Of a DNA stretch of 64,000 bases, positions 28,431 through 37,728 are shown one piece after another (positions within the stretch are counted from its first letter, which is position 1; each line of letters begins with the position of its first letter). The DNA is from an uncultured Paracoccaceae bacterium (GTDB lineage Bacteria > Pseudomonadota > Alphaproteobacteria > Rhodobacterales > Rhodobacteraceae), in contig CANMQX010000008.1 of assembly GCA_947500135.1 (NCBI GenBank), positions 62,001-126,000 on the forward strand, in the 5' to 3' direction. Under the pieces are notes generated by a model. The model saw only the letters and a list, made by a program, of their open reading frames with translations, ran no database searches and was not told the origin of the DNA. Both the position numbers and the translations under genes were made by a program.

Positions 28431-29939
28431 TTATTCCCCACGGGGAAAACGCTGGTTTTCTTCGAGGATGTTGAGGTCCATGTGGTTGCGCATGTAGCGC
28501 TCTGACGCTTTTTGCAGTGGTTGGTAATCCCATGGATAGTAGTTGCCGTTGCGCAGCGCCTCGTAAACGACCCAGCGGCAGGCCTGTGAATGGCGCACAT
28601 CGGCATCGAATTTGACAAGGTCCCAACGCGCCTCCGATTTTGTGCGGAGTTGCGTGACGGTGCCCTGATGCTCCGGCACGTCCGCCAAATTGGTCAACTC
28701 ATGCGGATCGGCGTCCAGATCAAACAGCTGATCAGGGTCCAACGCGCAGCGATTGTATTTCCACTTGCCATAGCGGAGCGAAACGAGCGGGGCATAGCTC
28801 GCCTCCGCTGCGTATTCCATGGCAACCGGCGTGTCGCGTTGACCACCCTGCCCCAGATGCACAAGGCTTTCGCCTTGGGTCCATGGCATCACCTCGGACA
28901 TGTCGACGCCAGCAAGATCGCAAAGCGTTGGCGTGATATCGATGGTGCTGACGGGCGTCACGTTTTGACCAGCCTCCATCACCGGTGAGGCTATCATCAG
29001 CGGCACCCGCGACGATCCTTCATAGAAGGACATTTTGAACCATAAACCGCGCTCGCCCAGCAAATCGCCATGGTCTGAAACAAAGACGATCACCGCCTCC
29101 TGCCGCGTATCCTCAAGTGTTTGCAGAATTTCACCGACCTTGTCATCGAGGTAGGAGATATTGGCGAAATAGGCCTGCCGCGCGCGGCGAATATGGTCTT
29201 GGGTGATATTGAAGTTATCGCGATCATTCGCATCCAGAATGCGCTGCGAATGGGCATCCTGACCTTCATAGGGGATCGGGCCGATCTCCGGCATCAGGTG
29301 ATCGCAATGCTCGTAAAGGTCCCAATATTTCTTGCGCGCCACGTAAGGGTCATGTGGATGGGTGAAGCTGACGGTCAGGCACCAAGGCCGGTCATCATGA
29401 CCACGTGAGAGGTCATAGAGTTTGCGGGTCGCGTTATAGGCGACCTCGTCATCATATTCCATCTGGTTCGAAATTTCGGCCACGCCTGCACCAGTGACTG
29501 AACCCATATTGTGATACCACCAATCGATCCGCTCGCCCGGTTTGCGGTAATCTGGGGTCCAACCGAAATCGGCAGGGTAGATATCGGTTGTCAGCCGTTC
29601 CTCAAACCCGTGCAATTGGTCGGGGCCGACAAAATGCATCTTGCCCGACAAGCAGGTTTGATAGCCCGCACGGCGCAGATGATGGGCATAGGTGGGAATG
29701 GACGATCCAAATTCGGCTGCATTATCGTAAACACCCGTCCGTGACGGCAGTTGCCCCGACATAAACGACGCCCGCGCGGGGGCGCATAAGGGGGACGCTG
29801 TATAGGTGTTGGCAAAGCGTGTTGACCGGGCCGCCAGCGCCTTAAGGTGAGGGGCATGCAGCCAATCGGCGGGACCGTCAGGAAACAGCGTACCATTCAA
29901 CTGGTCCACCATGATGATCAAGATATTTGGTTTGCTCAT
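28431..29939 (-). CDS. betC: Choline-sulfatase
   Basis: Hydrolyses choline-O-sulfate to choline and sulfate. 502 aa. The sulfatase signature is SPLCAPARAS, in which Cys52 would be converted to formylglycine, and a metal-binding segment IIMVDQLNG opens the protein. VFVSDHGDLLGERGLW at about residue 290 supplies further metal ligands. The start overlaps the betI stop (ATGA). Its presence shows that choline-O-sulfate, common in marine settings, is a substrate of this locus. Confidence 0.96.
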   Translation of the reverse strand: MSKPNILIIMVDQLNGTLFPDGPADWLHAPHLKALAARSTRFANTYTASPLCAPARASFMSGQLPSRTGVYDNAAEFGSSIPTYAHHLRRAGYQTCLSGKMHFVGPDQLHGFEERLTTDIYPADFGWTPDYRKPGERIDWWYHNMGSVTGAGVAEISNQMEYDDEVAYNATRKLYDLSRGHDDRPWCLTVSFTHPHDPYVARKKYWDLYEHCDHLMPEIGPIPYEGQDAHSQRILDANDRDNFNITQDHIRRARQAYFANISYLDDKVGEILQTLEDTRQEAVIVFVSDHGDLLGERGLWFKMSFYEGSSRVPLMIASPVMEAGQNVTPVSTIDITPTLCDLAGVDMSEVMPWTQGESLVHLGQGGQRDTPVAMEYAAEASYAPLVSLRYGKWKYNRCALDPDQLFDLDADPHELTNLADVPEHQGTVTQLRTKSEARWDLVKFDADVRHSQACRWVVYEALRNGNYYPWDYQPLQKASERYMRNHMDLNILEENQRFPRGE

Positions 29940-30505
29940 GCCGCCCCCTCCGTCAGGATTGTCAGTAGTTTCAGCGTCTTGCCATGCGCATCCTCATCCG
30001 GCACTGCAAGTGCGGCGCGGATATAGAACCCATCAATCAGGGCGGCCAACATATCAGCAGCCTCTTCTGGTTTGGGTGTGATGGGGCGCAGCGCATGGGT
30101 CAGGTTGCTTCGCAGACGGCGCTGATAAAGGCGCAACAGGCGCAGGGCGGCCCGGTTTGTCTGGGCCTGCACATAAAACATCATCCAAGCGCTGACCGTG
30201 GCCGGGTCAAAACAGGATGGGGCGAAGTTAGCGGCGATAATGGCCCGCGCACGCGCCGCAGGATCACGCGCATCATGCAGGGCTGTCACCACCTCTGCCC
30301 CGTAATCGCGCAGGATCTGGCGCATCGCGGCTTCGAATATCTGATCCTTGCCACCAAAATAGTGATGCGCCAGCGCCGAGGACATGCCAGCACGTTTAGC
30401 AATCTTGCTAACTGTAACGTCTAGCGTCCCTGCTGCACCGATCTCGTCAATCGTTGCTTTAACTAATGCGGCACGCCGGATAGGTTCCATTCCAAGCTTG
30501 GGCAT
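29936..30505 (-). CDS. betI: TetR-family repressor BetI
   Basis: 189 aa from the ATG at 30505 (MPKLGMEPIRRAALVKATI), preceded by AGAGGATCAG. The N-terminal helix-turn-helix includes VSKIAKRAGMSSALAHHYFGGKDQ across residues 30-53 (broken here for brevity at AGMS). BetI represses bet genes until choline binds. The divergent choX start is 90 bases away, with the operator in between. Confidence 0.94.
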   Translation of the reverse strand: MPKLGMEPIRRAALVKATIDEIGAAGTLDVTVSKIAKRAGMSSALAHHYFGGKDQIFEAAMRQILRDYGAEVVTALHDARDPAARARAIIAANFAPSCFDPATVSAWMMFYVQAQTNRAALRLLRLYQRRLRSNLTHALRPITPKPEEAADMLAALIDGFYIRAALAVPDEDAHGKTLKLLTILTEGAA

Positions 30506-30549
30506 CTGATCCTCTTTCAGGTGGACATAAGCAGATAATTTGTTTTTTA

Positions 30550-30579
30550 TTGACTCGTCAATCAAGAAAAACGAGTCAA
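30550..30579. promoter_or_regulatory. Inverted repeat, probable BetI operator
   Basis: TTGACTCGT (30550-30558) and ACGAGTCAA (30571-30579) are perfect inverted repeats 12 bases apart; the left copy extends to TTGACTCGTCAA, resembling published BetI half-site pairs. It lies 16 bases before choX and 45 bases before betI, so one site could control both units. Confidence 0.72.
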
Positions 30580-30594
30580 AACTGGGAGACGACC

Positions 30595-31518
30595 ATGAAA
30601 CTGAAATCCACCCTATCCGTGCTTGCAATCTGTGCGGCCGCACCTGCCCTTGCTGATTGCGACACCGTACGTTTTTCCGATGTCGGCTGGACCGACATCA
30701 CTGCGACAACCGCCGCAACGTCGATTGTGCTGGAAGCGCTGGGATATGAAACAACAACTGACATCCTGTCAGTGCCGGTCACTTACGCCTCAATGGCGCA
30801 GGGTGACATTGATGTCTTCCTTGGCAACTGGATGCCCACGATGGAAGGCGACATCGCCAGCTATCGCGAAGCGGGCACAGTGGACACAGTGCGCACCAAT
30901 CTGGAAGGCGCGAAATATACGCTGGCCACGAATGCTGCTGGTGTTGCGGCTGGCATCACCGATTTTGCATCCATCGCACAGGCAAAGGATGCGCTGGATG
31001 GCAATATCTATGGGATCGAAGCAGGCAATGACGGCAATCGCCTGATCATCGATATGATCGATGCTAATGCCTTTGGCCTTGAAGGGTTCGAGGTTGTCGA
31101 AAGCTCTGAGCAGGGCATGCTGGCACAGGTCGAACGCGCGAGCGACCGTGATGAGCCGGTTGTGTTTCTAGGCTGGGAACCTCACCCGATGAATGCCAAT
31201 TACGACCTGACATATCTGCCCGGTGGTGATGACTACTTTGGCCCTGATCTGGGCGGTGCAACCGTGGCGACAAACACGCGCGCGGGCTATGTAGATGAAT
31301 GCGCCAACACCGGTAAGCTGTTGCAAAACCTCGAATTCTCGCTCGCGATGGAGAATGAGATTATGGGCGCAATCCTGAATGATGACGTCGACCCTATGGA
31401 TGCAGCGAAGGCATGGTTGGCCGCCAATTCCGACGCCTGGACCCCATGGCTGGACGGTGTGACCACCAAGGACGGTGGTGATGCCGCTGCGGCGGTAACG
31501 GCAGCGCTGGCTGAATAA
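30595..31518 (+). CDS. choX: Choline ABC transporter, substrate-binding protein
   Basis: 307 aa periplasmic protein. Signal peptide MKLKSTLSVLAICAAAPALA, mature protein starting DCDTVRFSDVGWTDITATT, as in ChoX/ProX-type OpuAC domains. Aromatic residues such as FLGNWMPTM and FLGWEPHPMN are positioned like the choline cage. The ATG at 30595 has CTGGGAG upstream. It is first in choXWV and divergent from betI. A terminator follows the gene. Confidence 0.95.
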   Translation: MKLKSTLSVLAICAAAPALADCDTVRFSDVGWTDITATTAATSIVLEALGYETTTDILSVPVTYASMAQGDIDVFLGNWMPTMEGDIASYREAGTVDTVRTNLEGAKYTLATNAAGVAAGITDFASIAQAKDALDGNIYGIEAGNDGNRLIIDMIDANAFGLEGFEVVESSEQGMLAQVERASDRDEPVVFLGWEPHPMNANYDLTYLPGGDDYFGPDLGGATVATNTRAGYVDECANTGKLLQNLEFSLAMENEIMGAILNDDVDPMDAAKAWLAANSDAWTPWLDGVTTKDGGDAAAAVTAALAE

Positions 31519-31530
31519 GAAAACAAACGA

Positions 31531-31560
31531 AAAAAAGGGGGCGGCGACGCCCCCTTTTTA
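31531..31560 (+). terminator. Terminator/attenuator between choX and choW
   Basis: AAAAAGGGGGCG pairs with CGCCCCCTTTTT around GCGA, ending in five T. It lies inside the choXWV unit, so partial read-through would give more binding protein than permease. Confidence 0.9.
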
Positions 31561-31577
31561 ATTGACAAGGGGCGGGC

Positions 31578-32408
31578 ATGGACTGGCTGACAGAAAACAA
31601 AATTCCGGTGGGCGACTGGTCAGAAACAGCCGTTGACTGGCTCAAGGACAATGGCCGCCCGGCCTTTGACGCGCTCAGCGATGGGCTGGACTGGATGATC
31701 GATGGCATCGTCTGGTGTCTGCAAACGCCGCCCGCCTTTGTCGTGATCCTGCTATTCGTGGCGCTGACATGGGTTTTGCAGCGATCATGGAAAATCTGTC
31801 TACTGGTGCTTTTGTGCCTGCTATTTGTGATCAATCAGGGCTATTGGGACGAAACCACTGACAGTCTTGCGCTGGTGTTATCATCCTGCGTGGTCTGCAT
31901 GGGCCTTGGGGTGCCGATTGGTATTTTCCTCGCACACCGGCCCCGCGCCTATCAATCGCTCAGCCCGATCCTTGATCTGATGCAAACACTGCCTGCATTC
32001 GTCTATCTGATCCCGGCCATCGTCTTCTTTGGTCTGGGCATGGTGCCCGGCCTATTTGCGACGGTGATATTTGTGTTACCCGCCCCGATCAGGCTGACCT
32101 ATCTGGGGGTTTCAAACACCCCCACCCCACTATTGGAAGCCGCTGAGTCCTTCGGCGCCACCCCGGCGCAGCGGTTATGGAAGGTTGAGCTGCCCTATGC
32201 GTTTCCACAGATCATGGCGGGGCTCAATCAGGTGATCATGCTGTCGCTTTCGATGGTTGTGATCTCGGCCTATGTCGGTGCAAACGGCTTGGGCAAACCG
32301 GTCGTGCAGGCGCTGGGGCGCAATGACCCCGGTCTTGGGTTTGAATCCGGATTTGCGATTGTGGCCGTGGCCATCATGCTCGACCGCATGCTGAGGGTGA
32401 ATAAATGA
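31578..32408 (+). CDS. choW: Choline ABC transporter, permease
   Basis: 276 aa inner-membrane protein with about six or seven helices. The ABC permease EAA-type loop is visible as EAAESFGATPAQRLWKVELP at about residue 188. The N-terminal region (WLTENKIPVGDWSETAVDWL) is typical of ProW/ChoW proteins. AAGGGGCGGG precedes the ATG. The stop overlaps the choV start by 4 bases. Confidence 0.95.
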   Translation: MDWLTENKIPVGDWSETAVDWLKDNGRPAFDALSDGLDWMIDGIVWCLQTPPAFVVILLFVALTWVLQRSWKICLLVLLCLLFVINQGYWDETTDSLALVLSSCVVCMGLGVPIGIFLAHRPRAYQSLSPILDLMQTLPAFVYLIPAIVFFGLGMVPGLFATVIFVLPAPIRLTYLGVSNTPTPLLEAAESFGATPAQRLWKVELPYAFPQIMAGLNQVIMLSLSMVVISAYVGANGLGKPVVQALGRNDPGLGFESGFAIVAVAIMLDRMLRVNK

Positions 32409-33421
32409 GCGCGGTAGAATTCGACAACGTCTCAATCGTCTTCGGACCCAAACCGATGTCCGCCTTACCACTGATGGATAAAGGTATGGAACGCGCGGAA
32501 ATTCGTGCAGAGACCGACCAAATCCTGGGCGTACACAATTGTTCGCTGAATGTGGAAGTGGGCGAAATACTGGTGCTGATGGGCCTGTCAGGCTCTGGCA
32601 AATCAACATTGTTGCGAGCCGTAAACGGGTTGAACCCCGTGGTCCGGGGCGAGGTGCGCATCTTTGATGGCGACTGGTCTTGCAGCGTCGGCAATGCGTC
32701 GGCACCCGATCTGCGCCGCGTCAGGCGCGAATGCGTATCCATGGTTTTCCAGCAGTTTGGCCTGCTGCCATGGCGCACGGTCCGCGACAATGTTGGCCTG
32801 GGGCTCGAACTGGCCGGTATGTCCAAGGCAGAGCGGAACAAGCGGGTCGATGAAGAACTGCATATGGTTGGTCTGGATGATCGTGCGGATGCGCTGGTCG
32901 GGGAATTGTCTGGCGGCATGCAGCAGCGCGTTGGCCTTGCCCGCGCCTTTGCCACCGACGCGCCCATCCTGCTGATGGATGAACCGTTTTCGGCGCTCGA
33001 TCCGTTGATCCGGACCAAGCTGCAAGATGAATTGCTGGACCTTCAGAAACAGCGCAATCGCACCATTATTTTCGTCAGCCACGATCTGGATGAGGCGTTT
33101 AAAATCGGCAATCGGATCGCAATTATGGAAGGTGGCCGGATCGTGCAATGCGGTACCCCGCGCGATATCTTTACCAACCCAGTGAACGATTATGTGGCCG
33201 AGTTTGTGGCCCATATGAACCCGCTTGGCGTCCTGACCGCACGTGATGTGATGACCGATGGGTCCGCCCGCGGGCCGGCAATCGACGTGGAAACCCCGGT
33301 GCAGGACATCATGCATCAGATCGACGGCGAAGCGCTCCAAGTCATGGAAAACGGGCAGCCCATCGGACAGGTAACGCAAAGTTCCTTGCTTGCGCGGCTA
33401 ACCCCGCCCAGCGCTGATTGA
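32405..33421 (+). CDS. choV: Choline ABC transporter, ATP-binding protein
   Basis: 338 aa. Walker A GLSGSGKST at about residue 60, signature LSGGMQQRVGLARA at about residue 165 and Walker B ILLMDEPFSALD are all intact. An insertion in the N-terminal third (ALPLMDKGMERAEIRAETDQ) and a C-terminal tail with one degenerate regulatory repeat (VQDIMHQIDGEALQVME) are seen. The last 24 bases overlap the convergent hydrolase gene. Confidence 0.95.
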   Translation: MSAVEFDNVSIVFGPKPMSALPLMDKGMERAEIRAETDQILGVHNCSLNVEVGEILVLMGLSGSGKSTLLRAVNGLNPVVRGEVRIFDGDWSCSVGNASAPDLRRVRRECVSMVFQQFGLLPWRTVRDNVGLGLELAGMSKAERNKRVDEELHMVGLDDRADALVGELSGGMQQRVGLARAFATDAPILLMDEPFSALDPLIRTKLQDELLDLQKQRNRTIIFVSHDLDEAFKIGNRIAIMEGGRIVQCGTPRDIFTNPVNDYVAEFVAHMNPLGVLTARDVMTDGSARGPAIDVETPVQDIMHQIDGEALQVMENGQPIGQVTQSSLLARLTPPSAD

Positions 33422-34138
33422 GGTCAGGAAGTCATCAATCGCCTGCCGCAGCTCTGTCGGATTATCTGTGTGCAGCATATGCCCACCGGGCAGCGTGATC
33501 ATCTGCGCGCCAGGGATTTGTTCAGCCATCAGTGCTGCACCCCGATGGGTCGCTTTGTTCTTGCGCCCCACGATGATTAATGTCGGCACCGAAACCTGCG
33601 GAAGATGCGCCCGCCCGTCATAGGCTGCTGCTGCGTCCAGCGCCGCCACAATCCGCGGCTTGTCCATGCGCGGCATTTGCCGATGCAGTTCCGCGCGGGT
33701 CTGCGGGGTTTGCCCCACGCCTGACAAGCGCGTGAACCATGAAAGCGGGATCGCCTTGAACAACGCTGCCGCCAATGTCGCTGATATTCGCCCCATGAAC
33801 CGGTCGCGTACCGTCGGAACGGCTTCGATCAGCACCAATGCAGCTACTTTACCCTTCAGGCGCATGGTAAGCTCCAGCGCAACCATCCCACCTAACGAAT
33901 GCCCAATCAGCACCGCATCTTGCGGCACGTCGTCAGCAAAGACCTCGGCAAACCGCTCCACTCTTGACGGATGCATCACCGCCGTCTGCCCATGACCGGG
34001 CAAATCAGGTGTACGCGCCAGCGGCAAATCCGCTGTCATCCGGTCCCAGCTATCACCGGCCAGGCCAGCACCATGCACCCAAAAGCTGTCGCATCGCGCC
34101 AAAGGGGATACCGGTGCTTCGCCATCATCCGCTGTCAT
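33398..34138 (-). CDS. Alpha/beta-fold hydrolase
   Basis: 246 aa with the fold pattern of small esterase-like enzymes: WVHGAGLAGDSWDRM at about residue 20 (oxyanion loop), nucleophile elbow GHSLGGMVALEL at about residue 83, and a terminal histidine in PGGHMLHTDNP. The usual acid position after the sixth strand reads IIVGRKNKATH, with no Asp, so the acid may sit elsewhere. Substrate unknown. It converges with choV and precedes nothing obviously related. Confidence 0.85.
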   Translation of the reverse strand: MTADDGEAPVSPLARCDSFWVHGAGLAGDSWDRMTADLPLARTPDLPGHGQTAVMHPSRVERFAEVFADDVPQDAVLIGHSLGGMVALELTMRLKGKVAALVLIEAVPTVRDRFMGRISATLAAALFKAIPLSWFTRLSGVGQTPQTRAELHRQMPRMDKPRIVAALDAAAAYDGRAHLPQVSVPTLIIVGRKNKATHRGAALMAEQIPGAQMITLPGGHMLHTDNPTELRQAIDDFLTSISAGRG

Positions 34139-34142
34139 CGGT

Positions 34143-35045
34143 CTATACCTTTGTCGCTGATACTACCGGCGTCACATTTCGCCGCGCCACGGCTTCGCGC
34201 CATGTGATGAAACTGACCGATGCCATGATGATGGCGCCACCAAGAATGACCCAGCCATCAATTTCCTCTGCAAAGGCGAAATAGCCCAATAGTACCGCCC
34301 AGACCAACTGCAAAAACGTCACAGGCTGCGTGACGGTCAGCGGGGCGGCGGCAAAGGCCAGCGTCATTGTGTAATGGCCCGCCGTGGCAAAACAGGCGAC
34401 AAGAAACAGCCAGCCCAACTGCGCAAGCGTTGGGGTGACCCAAACCGCAGCCGCAAATGGGGCCAGCCCAATTGTGACTGTGATCGACAGCATGCCAACG
34501 ACGACAATTGGTGACACCTCGCCCGATAACTGCTTGGCGATCAGGTAGCCCGCAGCAAAACCAACGGCCGTACCCAACATTGCGATATGCCCGATATCGA
34601 CCGCCTTGATCCCCGGACGCAGAATGATCAGCGCACCCAACAAGGCCACGATCACCGCGATCAGACGGCGGGGTGGCAGTTTTTCCTCCATGAAAAGTGC
34701 GGCCCCCAGCGTGACATAGATGGGTGACAGGTAATTCATCGCCGTCACCTCGGCGATAGGGATGCGTGTCATGGCAAAGAACCACAGGATCACCGCAATC
34801 GTATGGGCCAGACCGCGCAGGCAAAACAGCCGCAACTGGCGGCGTGTCATATGCGCGGCAAGGATTGGTTTGATCATAGGGATCAGAAAAACCAGCCCAA
34901 GGATGTAGCGCAGAAAGGCAGCCTGCGCCGCCGGTACTTCATCGCCCACATGTTTTACAATCGCGGTCACAGCGACAAAATTGAACCCGGTCACCACCAT
35001 CCAAAAGATGCCGGTCAGAGGCTGCGATGATGTGGAACGGGTCAT
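34143..35045 (-). CDS. EamA/DMT family transporter
   Basis: 300 aa with ten predicted membrane helices in two EamA repeats (about residues 12-145 and 155-288). Typical segments are AEVTAMNYLSPIYVTLGAALFMEE in the first repeat and LQLVWAVLLGYFAFAEEIDGW in the second, each interrupted by conserved small residues. Members export amino acids or other metabolites; the substrate is unknown. It ends 4 bases before the hydrolase start, so the two are probably co-transcribed. Confidence 0.9.
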   Translation of the reverse strand: MTRSTSSQPLTGIFWMVVTGFNFVAVTAIVKHVGDEVPAAQAAFLRYILGLVFLIPMIKPILAAHMTRRQLRLFCLRGLAHTIAVILWFFAMTRIPIAEVTAMNYLSPIYVTLGAALFMEEKLPPRRLIAVIVALLGALIILRPGIKAVDIGHIAMLGTAVGFAAGYLIAKQLSGEVSPIVVVGMLSITVTIGLAPFAAAVWVTPTLAQLGWLFLVACFATAGHYTMTLAFAAAPLTVTQPVTFLQLVWAVLLGYFAFAEEIDGWVILGGAIIMASVSFITWREAVARRNVTPVVSATKV

Positions 35046-35081
35046 GCGTCAGGCGTGGCAGCAACCCCGCCTGAACACAAG

Positions 35082-35831
35082 TCAGCTTTCGACAAATGCC
35101 GACATAACGTCGTCCGAGGCTTCAAAATTTGCCGTCACACGCTGGACGTCGTCATCTTCTTCCAGCGTATCCAGCAGCTTCATCAATTTGGTCAGGCCTT
35201 CCAGATCAATCTCGGTGGTCATGTTGGGTTTCCAGATCAGTTTGGTCGATTCTGACTCGCCCAGTTCCGCTTCAAGCGCGGTGGAGACCTCGTTCAGATC
35301 GGTATCCGCGCAGATGATGACATGGTTTTCTTCATCGCTTTGCACGTCTTCGGCACCCGCCTCAATCGCAGCCATCATGACGGTGTCGTCGTCGCCAACA
35401 GATGCGGGGTAAACCACTTCACCTTTGCGGTCGAACATGAAACCGACAGAGCCGGTTTCGCCCAAATTCCCACCATTCTTGGAGAATGTGGAGCGCACAG
35501 TTGAAGCCGTCCGGTTGCGGTTATCGGTCATCGTTTCTACAATCACCGCAACGCCATTTGGCCCGTAACCTTCATACCGGATTTCATCGTAGTTTTCTGC
35601 GTCACCGCCTTGCGACTTCTTGATCGCGCGGTCGATCACGTCCTTGGGGACGGAGCTTGATTTGGCTTCCTTGACCGCCAGACGCAGACGCGGGTTTTTC
35701 TCGGGGTCGGGGTCACCCATTTTGGCCGCCACGGTGATTTCCTTGGCAAGCTTGGAAAACAGCTTGGAGCGCAGCTTATCCTGCCGTCCCTTACGGTGCT
35801 GAATATTTGCCCATTTTGAGTGGCCAGCCAT
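35082..35831 (-). CDS. yebC: YebC/PmpR family protein
   Basis: 249 aa. It begins [17 protein letters not shown] after the start Met, the family hallmark, and has three compact domains. TACO1/YebC proteins assist translation of proline-rich stretches and some act in transcription control. Length and conserved blocks ([14 protein letters not shown] at about residue 85, [11 protein letters not shown] at about 125) are normal. It is usually next to ruvC in other bacteria, but not here. Confidence 0.96.
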   Translation of the reverse strand: MAGHSKWANIQHRKGRQDKLRSKLFSKLAKEITVAAKMGDPDPEKNPRLRLAVKEAKSSSVPKDVIDRAIKKSQGGDAENYDEIRYEGYGPNGVAVIVETMTDNRNRTASTVRSTFSKNGGNLGETGSVGFMFDRKGEVVYPASVGDDDTVMMAAIEAGAEDVQSDEENHVIICADTDLNEVSTALEAELGESESTKLIWKPNMTTEIDLEGLTKLMKLLDTLEEDDDVQRVTANFEASDDVMSAFVES

Positions 35832-35903
35832 CGGAAACCTCGTCAGATGTGGTTTGAATTTGCGCCTCTATAAGGCATGCCGCACCAGCCCCGCAACCCT
35901 GCG

Positions 35904-37685
35904 CTAAAGCGGCCAGATCATCGGGATCACAAATGACGCAATCGGCGCCAGCGACAGGTTCAGCGGGATCCCGAATTTCAGGAAATCGGCGAACTTGTAC
36001 CCCCCCGGACCATAAACCAACGTATTGGTCTGATATCCGATTGGCGTGGCAAAGCTGGCACTGGCGGCAATCATCACCGCAACCACCAAAGGGCGCGGAT
36101 CGACACCAAGTGCTGTCGCCAGGCCAATGGCAATCGGGGTCATCACAACCGCAACCGCATTGTTGGACACAAGTTCTGTCAGGATGCTGGATAGCAGATA
36201 GACCGACAGCACGACAAAGAACGGCGGCAGGATCATCATCACAGGAGATATCGCATCCGCAATGATCCCCACCGCACCGGATGATTGCAGCGCAGATCCA
36301 ACCCCCAACATGGCAAAGATCAAGGCCAGCAACCGGCCATCGACAAAGGAAAATGCCTCTTCCGCATCAATGCAGCCGGTCATCAGAACAATCGTGACCC
36401 CGACCATGGCCAATAGCAGGATCGGGGCGATGCCCAAGGCCGCGAGGGTCACGACGCTCAGCAAAACCCCAATTGCGATGGGTGCATGCGCGCGCCGATA
36501 GGCGCGCTGGGTCGGCTTGGACACATCGCCAAGGTTCATATCCTCGCCCAACCGCTGAATGTCTTCGGGTGCGCCTTCCAGCAGCAGCGTGTCACCCACG
36601 CGCACAACCACATCATCCATCTGGCGGGCGATATTGGCGTCGCGGCGATGCACAGCAAGCGTATAGACCGCATAGCGGCGGCGCAGGCGCAATGACCCAA
36701 GACGACGCCCAACCATCATGCAGTTGGGCGTGATCAACACCTCCACCGTCGTGGTTTCAACCGCTGAAACCTGATCGACCCGGCGCAGTTCCTTGTTGGA
36801 TTGCAGCGATAACAGCTCTGTCATCTCGGTGCGCAGCACCACCCGATCGCCAAGTTGTAATGTCACGGCTGCCAAATTGCGCCGCAGCGATGTATCACCA
36901 CGCACCACGTCGATCAGGCGCACCCCATCGCGTTTGAACAATTGGACGGAATTCACCTCGCGGCCTATCAGGTTGCTGTCGGGGGGTATCACAGCTTCGG
37001 AAAAGAACTTCTTTTTCGAACGATCCGACAACATCGTCGCCATGCTTTGCCGATCCGGCAGCAGGCGCGGTGCCATGAAATATAGATAGGTAAAGGTCCA
37101 TGCGACCACCACCAGCCCAACTGGCATGATCTCCAGAATGCCAAAGGGTTCCATACCCGATGACCGGGCAACGCCGTCAACCAGCAGGTTGGTCGATGTG
37201 CCCAGCAAGGTCAGCGTGCCGCCCACAATCGCCGCATAGCTGAGCGGGATCAGCAGTTTCGACGCAGATGTGCCCAATGTACGGGCCAGTTGCACAAAGA
37301 CCGGTATCATGACCACGACCAAAGGCGTGTTGTTCATGATGGCGCTGGCAAAGGCGACAAAGATAAGACCGCCGCCAATGGCGCGGGCCGGGCTGACCGC
37401 GGCCTGCCGTTCGGCCAATTGGGTCATGGCATTCAACGCGCCTGTCCGCACAAGCGCACCGACGATGATGAACATCGCAACGATTGTCCACGGCGCCGGA
37501 TTTGCAAGGGCCGCCACCGCATCCTCGTAAGGCAACACGCCGGTCACCAGCAGGATCGACACGCCGATCATCGCAACCACTTCGGTCGGGAATACCTCGC
37601 GTAGGAACAACAGGAACATGGCCACAACCACGCCCATCGTCAGAAAGGCGGCTTGCGTTTGTGAAAGGGCAATAAAATCAGTCAT
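35904..37685 (-). CDS. SLC13/DASS-type permease with two TrkA-C domains
   Basis: 593 aa from the ATG at 37685 (MTDFIALSQTQAAF); a TTG twelve codons earlier is less likely. Hydrophobic helices flank a central soluble part of about 200 residues with two TrkA-C domains (LIGREVNSVQLFKRDGVRLI and MVGRRLGSLRLRRRYAVYTL regions). This layout is seen in putative sodium-coupled sulfate or other anion carriers. The conserved helical hairpin NNTPLVVVMIPVF and its C-terminal match VSNNAVAVVMTPI are present. Ligand not known. Confidence 0.88.
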   Translation of the reverse strand: MTDFIALSQTQAAFLTMGVVVAMFLLFLREVFPTEVVAMIGVSILLVTGVLPYEDAVAALANPAPWTIVAMFIIVGALVRTGALNAMTQLAERQAAVSPARAIGGGLIFVAFASAIMNNTPLVVVMIPVFVQLARTLGTSASKLLIPLSYAAIVGGTLTLLGTSTNLLVDGVARSSGMEPFGILEIMPVGLVVVAWTFTYLYFMAPRLLPDRQSMATMLSDRSKKKFFSEAVIPPDSNLIGREVNSVQLFKRDGVRLIDVVRGDTSLRRNLAAVTLQLGDRVVLRTEMTELLSLQSNKELRRVDQVSAVETTTVEVLITPNCMMVGRRLGSLRLRRRYAVYTLAVHRRDANIARQMDDVVVRVGDTLLLEGAPEDIQRLGEDMNLGDVSKPTQRAYRRAHAPIAIGVLLSVVTLAALGIAPILLLAMVGVTIVLMTGCIDAEEAFSFVDGRLLALIFAMLGVGSALQSSGAVGIIADAISPVMMILPPFFVVLSVYLLSSILTELVSNNAVAVVMTPIAIGLATALGVDPRPLVVAVMIAASASFATPIGYQTNTLVYGPGGYKFADFLKFGIPLNLSLAPIASFVIPMIWPL

Positions 37686-37728
37686 CAGGCCCAGTGTCGC
37701 GGGTTGATCGGGGAAGGGCAAGCGGTGG

